A stretch of 64,000 bases of DNA from an uncultured Eubacterium sp. (lineage in GTDB: Bacteria > Bacillota > Clostridia > Lachnospirales > Lachnospiraceae): the NCBI GenBank assembly GCA_910584795.1, contig CAJUBZ010000007.1, positions 64,637-128,636 on the forward strand, written 5' to 3'. Of this stretch, positions 59,925 to 64,000 are shown piece after piece (position 1 is the first letter of the stretch; each line of letters opens with the position of its first letter). The position numbers and the translations under genes are program-made. A model generated the notes under the pieces. The model ran no database searches. It saw nothing but the letters and a program-made list of their open reading frames with translations, and was not told where the DNA came from.

Positions 59925-61247
59925 ATGAAAGCAGATATAGTAATTGTAGGAAGTGGATGTGCAGGATTATACTGTGCATTAAACCTTCCAAAAGACAAAA
60001 ATATATTAATTATTACAAAGGATATTGTGGAACATAGTGATTCTTATCTGGCACAGGGTGGAATGTGTATGTTAAGAGATGAGGATGATTTTGACAGTTA
60101 TTTTTATGATACCATGAAGGCGGGACATTTTGAAAATAATACAACTGCTGTGGAAACAATGATAAAGTCTTCTCCGGATGTAGTGAAAGATTTAATAGAG
60201 TTTGGGGTAAAGTTTGCAAGAGATGAAAAAGGTAATCTTGCTTTTACGAAAGAGGGAGCACATGCCAGAAAGCGTATACTTTTTCACAAAGATGTTACAG
60301 GAAAAGAGATTACGAGTCATCTATATGAGGAATGTAAACAGCGTGACAATATTATCATAAAAGAACACTGGACTATGGTTGACATCATATGTAAAGACGA
60401 GCATGAATGTTTTGGCATCGTCGTAGAAAAGGATGATAACACACTGGATACTATTATGGCAGATTTTACGGTTCTGGCAAGTGGAGGGATTGGTGGAATC
60501 TACAGATATTCTACTAATTACCGACATTTGACAGGGGACGCCATAGCAGTTGCCATCAGACATAATATTGAATTAAAGGATATTGATTACGTGCAGATAC
60601 ATCCGACCACCTTTTTTTCAGAAAAGGAGGAAGATAGAAGTTTTCTGATTTCCGAGTCAGTAAGAGGTGAGGGAGCGCAGCTGTTTAATAAAAACCATCA
60701 TCGGTTCACAGATGAATTACTGCCAAGAGATATATTGACCCATAATATCAAGAAGCAGATGAAAAAAGATGATATGAATCATGTATGGCTTTCGATGCGG
60801 CCGATAGAGCAGGAACAGTTGGATAAACATTTCCCTAATATAGTGAAACATTGTAAGGAGCATGGATATAATGTTCCAAAAGAAATGATTCCGGTAGTGC
60901 CTGCACAGCATTACTTTATGGGGGGAATTAAAGTAAACCTTCAAAGTAGAACATCTATGGAGCGGTTATATGCTGTGGGAGAGACGGCATGTAATGGAGT
61001 TCATGGAAAAAATCGTCTCGCAAGTAACTCTTTACTGGAAAGTATGGTTTTTGCCAAAAGAGCAGCACTGGATATGATAGAGCAGATTGATAAAATTCAA
61101 ATGGAAGAGATGCATGAAAGTCAGATTGAATTGAGTTTATATGATGATTTAGAACAATGGAACAGAGAAAATAAAAAGATGATTTTAGATTTAATAGATG
61201 AAAGCAGAAATAATAGAGAAAGAAACAAGGAGGAGAAAGATGTTTGA
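59925..61247 (+). CDS. nadB: L-aspartate oxidase
   Basis: NadB oxidises aspartate to iminoaspartate with FAD. The 440-residue protein begins with the dinucleotide motif VIVGSGCAGLYCAL and carries LAQGGMCM, the substrate block FTKEGAHARKRI, GGIYRYSTNYRHLTGD and HFYMGGIK-like AQHYFMGGIKVN, then GVHGKNRLASNSLLE. It lacks the roughly 90-residue C-terminal helical part of E. coli NadB, as in many clostridia. Its end overlaps the start of nadC by eight bases. Confidence 0.94.
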   Translation: MKADIVIVGSGCAGLYCALNLPKDKNILIITKDIVEHSDSYLAQGGMCMLRDEDDFDSYFYDTMKAGHFENNTTAVETMIKSSPDVVKDLIEFGVKFARDEKGNLAFTKEGAHARKRILFHKDVTGKEITSHLYEECKQRDNIIIKEHWTMVDIICKDEHECFGIVVEKDDNTLDTIMADFTVLASGGIGGIYRYSTNYRHLTGDAIAVAIRHNIELKDIDYVQIHPTTFFSEKEEDRSFLISESVRGEGAQLFNKNHHRFTDELLPRDILTHNIKKQMKKDDMNHVWLSMRPIEQEQLDKHFPNIVKHCKEHGYNVPKEMIPVVPAQHYFMGGIKVNLQSRTSMERLYAVGETACNGVHGKNRLASNSLLESMVFAKRAALDMIEQIDKIQMEEMHESQIELSLYDDLEQWNRENKKMILDLIDESRNNRERNKEEKDV

Positions 61248-62094
61248 TCAGGTAACATTAAAATTGACAGTAGACCCATTAATAGAAAGTGCATTAAAGG
61301 AAGATGTAACTAGTGAGGATGTTACTACGAATTCCGTTATGCCGGAGAGGACTATGGGACAGGTGGATTTGATTTGTAAAGAAGACGGAGTAATATGTGG
61401 TCTTCAGGTTTTTGCCAGAGCATTTGAATTACTGGACGAGACTACAGAGATTAAGTTGTTCGTAAAGGATGGGGATCAGGTAAAAGCAGGACAGTTAATG
61501 GGAACTGTGACAGGTGATATCCGTGTGTTGTTAGTGGGAGAAAGAACAGGGCTGAATTATTTACAGAGAATGAGTGGCATTGCCAGTTATACAAATTCCA
61601 TCGCGAAGCTGCTAGAGGGCAGTAAGGTAAAGTTATTAGATACAAGAAAGACAACTCCAAACAACAGAATATTCGAAAAATATGCAGTGAGAGTTGGTGG
61701 AGGAAATAATCACAGATATAATTTAACAGATGGAGTATTATTAAAAGACAATCATATTGGTGCAGCAGGCGGCGTGAAGCAGGCAATTGAGATGGCAAAA
61801 GAGTATGCACCATTTGTACGAAAGATAGAAGTAGAAGTGGAAAATCTTGATATGGTAAAAGAGGCTGTAGAAGCAGGTGCAGATATTATTATGTTAGATA
61901 ATATGGACCATGATGTGATGAAAGAGGCAGTAGAAATTATTGCAGGAAGAGCTGAGATTGAAATATCAGGAAATGTAACAAGAGAAAATATTTCAAAACT
62001 AATAGATTTAGGAGTGGACTATATTTCCAGTGGGGCATTGACACATTCAGCACCGATTATGGATATTTCACTGAAAAATCTGCACAGAATTTAG
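61240..62094 (+). CDS. nadC: Nicotinate-nucleotide pyrophosphorylase (quinolinate phosphoribosyltransferase)
   Basis: NadC converts quinolinate and PRPP to nicotinate mononucleotide. The 284 residues have ALKEDVTSEDVTTNSV, ERTGLNYLQRMSGIAS, LDTRKTTPNNRIFEKYAV, KDNHIGAAGG and MLDNMDHDVMKEAV. AGGAGGAG precedes this ATG; the frame from 61198 lies inside nadB. It ends the de novo path to NaMN. Confidence 0.96.
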   Translation: MFDQVTLKLTVDPLIESALKEDVTSEDVTTNSVMPERTMGQVDLICKEDGVICGLQVFARAFELLDETTEIKLFVKDGDQVKAGQLMGTVTGDIRVLLVGERTGLNYLQRMSGIASYTNSIAKLLEGSKVKLLDTRKTTPNNRIFEKYAVRVGGGNNHRYNLTDGVLLKDNHIGAAGGVKQAIEMAKEYAPFVRKIEVEVENLDMVKEAVEAGADIIMLDNMDHDVMKEAVEIIAGRAEIEISGNVTRENISKLIDLGVDYISSGALTHSAPIMDISLKNLHRI

Positions 62095-62114
62095 GAACTC
62101 ATTAGGAGGAACAG

Positions 62115-62672
62115 ATGAGCGGAGAAAAAAGAAGGGAAAATTTGTTGAAAATTCTGCAGGAAAGCAATGAGCCGGTATCAGGAACAAAGCTAGCCGAAAA
62201 ATTTCAGGTAAGCAGGCAGGTTGTTGTGCAGGATATTGCTTTGCTTCGTGCGTCGAACCATGACATTGTTTCTACACACAAGGGTTATCTTTTAAAAGAT
62301 AAGGATTTTATTTCACGTGTGTTTAAGGTAAAACATAGCGAAGAAAAGATGTTAGATGAATTGAATCTGATTGTAGATTGTGGCGGCAAGGTAGAGGATG
62401 TGTTTGTGTATCACAAATTATATAATGTGGTTAGAGTTCCCATGAATATTAAATCAAGAATCGATGCAAAAAAATATGTGCAAAGTATTCAGGGAGGTGT
62501 TTCTGTCCCATTGGAACAAATTACATCAGAATATCATTACCATACAGTGATTGCAGATTCAGAGGAGACACTGGATATTATACAGCAGGAACTGCAGGAT
62601 AGGGGATATCTTGTAGCATTAAGAGATTATGAACCAGTGGACTTTTGGGGAGAAGAAAAGTCTGAAATATAG
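62115..62672 (+). CDS. niaR: NiaR-type transcriptional repressor of NAD genes
   Basis: The 185-residue protein has an N-terminal winged helix (LLKILQESNEPVSGTKLAEK, QVSRQVVVQDIALLR) and a C-terminal 3H domain, with three conserved histidines in KVKHSEEKML, VFVYHKLYNVV and SEYHYHTVI. NiaR binds nicotinic acid and represses NAD synthesis or niacin uptake genes. AGGAGGA precedes the ATG. It is last in the nad operon, giving feedback control. Confidence 0.92.
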   Translation: MSGEKRRENLLKILQESNEPVSGTKLAEKFQVSRQVVVQDIALLRASNHDIVSTHKGYLLKDKDFISRVFKVKHSEEKMLDELNLIVDCGGKVEDVFVYHKLYNVVRVPMNIKSRIDAKKYVQSIQGGVSVPLEQITSEYHYHTVIADSEETLDIIQQELQDRGYLVALRDYEPVDFWGEEKSEI

Positions 62673-62693
62673 GAAAGTATGAGTAAAAGTATG

Positions 62694-62723
62694 TTACACA
62701 ATCTATAACGGTTATGATATACT
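62694..62723 (+). promoter_or_regulatory. Promoter of the lipoprotein gene
   Basis: TTACAC and TATACT are 18 bases apart, with TGA before the -10 (extended form). Confidence 0.5.
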
Positions 62724-62765
62724 AATAAAGAATATATATTTACGTTAAGGAGGAAGGATAAAGAT

Positions 62766-63884
62766 ATGAAAAAATTATTATCAATCGTATTGTCACTTGT
62801 TATGGTAATGACTGTATTTACCGGTTGTGGAGACAAAAAATCAGAAAACAGTTCTTTTTTTAAAGAGGCTGCTAAGATGCAGGAAATTAAGTCTGGAACA
62901 GCAGACGTAGAATTTAATTTGAATGCCAAAGGAATAAATTTATCAAAAGATAAAGAGATTCCTAAACAGTTAAAAAATGGCGATAACGTAATACTTAAAG
63001 TGAAAATGGAAGTTACAGCAGAGTCGGAGACAAAGCAGGCAATGAAAATATCTGCACAGTACGGAATTACAGAGTATGCTGAAGTTACTACTGTTATATT
63101 TGATGGTTCAAAGTTATATGTAAATGTTGGTTCTTTAGCAGATTTTATCAAGTCAATTGATGAGAACATAGGAAAACAGGTTGAAACAGCACTGGGACAG
63201 CTAGGTGCCGGCAGATATATTTCATTAGATTTGAAACAAGTATGTCAGGCTTTAAATGTTAAGATTCCGGATATGACTAATTCTACAGAAGAAATGCAGA
63301 AGCTCACAGTAAAAGTAATGGAAACTCTTGATAAATCATTTGCAGATATTCAGGGTAAAGACGGAGATGATTATACATTGACAGTTGGCAGTGATAATGC
63401 TGATAAAGTGGCTGCAGATTTGGTTAAGTTCTGTGAGGACGGCTCGTTAAAGGAAATATATACAGCACTTATGGATTGGTATGTAGATATATTTGGTGCC
63501 GACACAGAAATAGGTAAACAGTTTGCTGAAATGAAAAAGGAAAGTACAGCACAATTAGATGAGGCTGTTAAGGAAGTAAAAGAGAATAAAGATAATATTG
63601 TTAGTACATTGAAAGACGCAAAAGTGAATGTAGTAGCAAAGCTGAACATAACAGGAGACGAAGGTAAGAGAGTATGTAAATTGTCTGTTGATTCAGGAGA
63701 AATTAAAGATACAGATAGTGATATGACAGGTAGTATTACAATGACTTCAAATGTAAAAGAGGAAAATGTTTCAATTAAGGAACTGATTCCATCAGAAGGT
63801 GTCGTAGATATTACTGCAATGGTGAATATGATGCTGAGTCAGTTTGGTGCAGCAGCAGGGGCTCAGGGAACAGGACTTTATTAA
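62766..63884 (+). CDS. Secreted lipoprotein of unknown function
   Basis: A type II signal peptide (MKKLLSIVLSLVMVMT) ends at the lipobox VFTGC, with the lipidated Cys at residue 20. The 350-residue mature part is Lys- and Glu-rich, with repeated beta-strand-like stretches and the segments AEVTTVIFDGSKLYVNVGSL and SVDSGEIKDTDSDMTGSITM. The pattern recalls lipoproteins with a LolA-like beta sheet, which I cannot confirm. AAGGAGGAAGG precedes the ATG. Confidence 0.75.
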   Translation: MKKLLSIVLSLVMVMTVFTGCGDKKSENSSFFKEAAKMQEIKSGTADVEFNLNAKGINLSKDKEIPKQLKNGDNVILKVKMEVTAESETKQAMKISAQYGITEYAEVTTVIFDGSKLYVNVGSLADFIKSIDENIGKQVETALGQLGAGRYISLDLKQVCQALNVKIPDMTNSTEEMQKLTVKVMETLDKSFADIQGKDGDDYTLTVGSDNADKVAADLVKFCEDGSLKEIYTALMDWYVDIFGADTEIGKQFAEMKKESTAQLDEAVKEVKENKDNIVSTLKDAKVNVVAKLNITGDEGKRVCKLSVDSGEIKDTDSDMTGSITMTSNVKEENVSIKELIPSEGVVDITAMVNMMLSQFGAAAGAQGTGLY

Positions 63885-63887
63885 AAA

Positions 63888-63923
63888 TTCCGGTTTGTAG
63901 GGGAGTGACGCTCCTGCTGGAAC
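63888..63923 (+). other. Hairpin after the lipoprotein gene
   Basis: TTCC and GGAA enclose an AGGGGAG/CTCCT stem. No T run follows, so it is not a clear terminator. The rest of the window to base 64000 shows no gene. Confidence 0.3.
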
Positions 63924-64000
63924 AATGCAGACAGCGAATATCTTTACCTCGAGTCTTGAACATTTATAGAAAATAAAAATAATACTGAATATTTTAAGCA

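Overview
The window is a low-GC chromosomal segment of an anaerobic, probably spore-forming Firmicute, most likely a Lachnospiraceae-type clostridium. Signs of this are A+T-rich codons, strong GGAGG ribosome binding sites with several TTG starts, a fused 2-oxoacid:ferredoxin oxidoreductase with its own rubredoxin, CotF-like spore-coat proteins, an ammonia-dependent asparagine synthetase, a free-standing AICAR transformylase beside an archaeal-type IMP cyclohydrolase, and a secreted GH16 glucanase with a lysine-rich C-terminal module common in gut Lachnospiraceae. No rRNA, tRNA or CRISPR array was seen.

Layout. 0-11 kb: GNAT acetyltransferase, an intergenic element with terminal inverted repeats, asnS-asnA, a secreted SGNH-like esterase, a UvrD-type helicase coupled to an ABC-class ATPase, and an AsnB-like protein without its glutaminase nucleophile. 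11-21.7 kb: secreted DUF6273 protein, pfkA, prfC, then a nucleoside-salvage run (cdd, an acyltransferase, udp, add, deoB), a CobD-like aminotransferase and a dGTPase-like HD protein. 21.7-23.4 kb: a TetR repressor with two nearly identical 18-bp operators, one at its own promoter and one before a DUF1330 gene and a frameshifted metallo-beta-lactamase-fold gene.

23.4-29.2 kb is foreign DNA. It holds a BcgI-like restriction-modification system (XRE regulator, fused nuclease-methyltransferase, specificity subunit) on the minus strand. A CRESS/geminivirus-like Rep, a Tn916-type excisionase without a usable start codon, and an ORF joining the N-terminal domain of a Tn916-type integrase in frame to the tail of a low-molecular-weight protein-tyrosine phosphatase lie on the plus strand. 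I read this as an integrative element immobilised by a deletion across its right end.

29-43 kb: NhaC antiporter behind an unusual leader (24-codon ORF plus interleaved inverted repeats), glutaredoxin-like protein, MscL with a zinc ribbon, Fe-S aldo/keto reductase, the rubredoxin/2-oxoacid oxidoreductase operon, a second copy of the terminal-inverted-repeat element, a MoxR/VWA pair, the GH16 enzyme, spore-coat proteins, a ZIP transporter and a CBS protein. 43-49 kb: purH-type transformylase and purO under a ZTP riboswitch, then a phosphatidylethanolamine operon (PAP2, LPG-synthase-like membrane protein, pssA, psd) and CorA. 49.7-64 kb: pncC, metA, a small membrane protein, CarD, a zinc-ribbon membrane protein, a nucleotidyltransferase-fold protein, an OPT transporter, PqqD-like, PepD, DUF2752, the NAD de novo operon nadABC-niaR, and a lipoprotein.

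None of the parts is of an unknown class. The most novel features are the integrase-phosphatase chimera and its surrounding element, the nhaC leader, the paired terminal-inverted-repeat elements, and the duplicated TetR operators.
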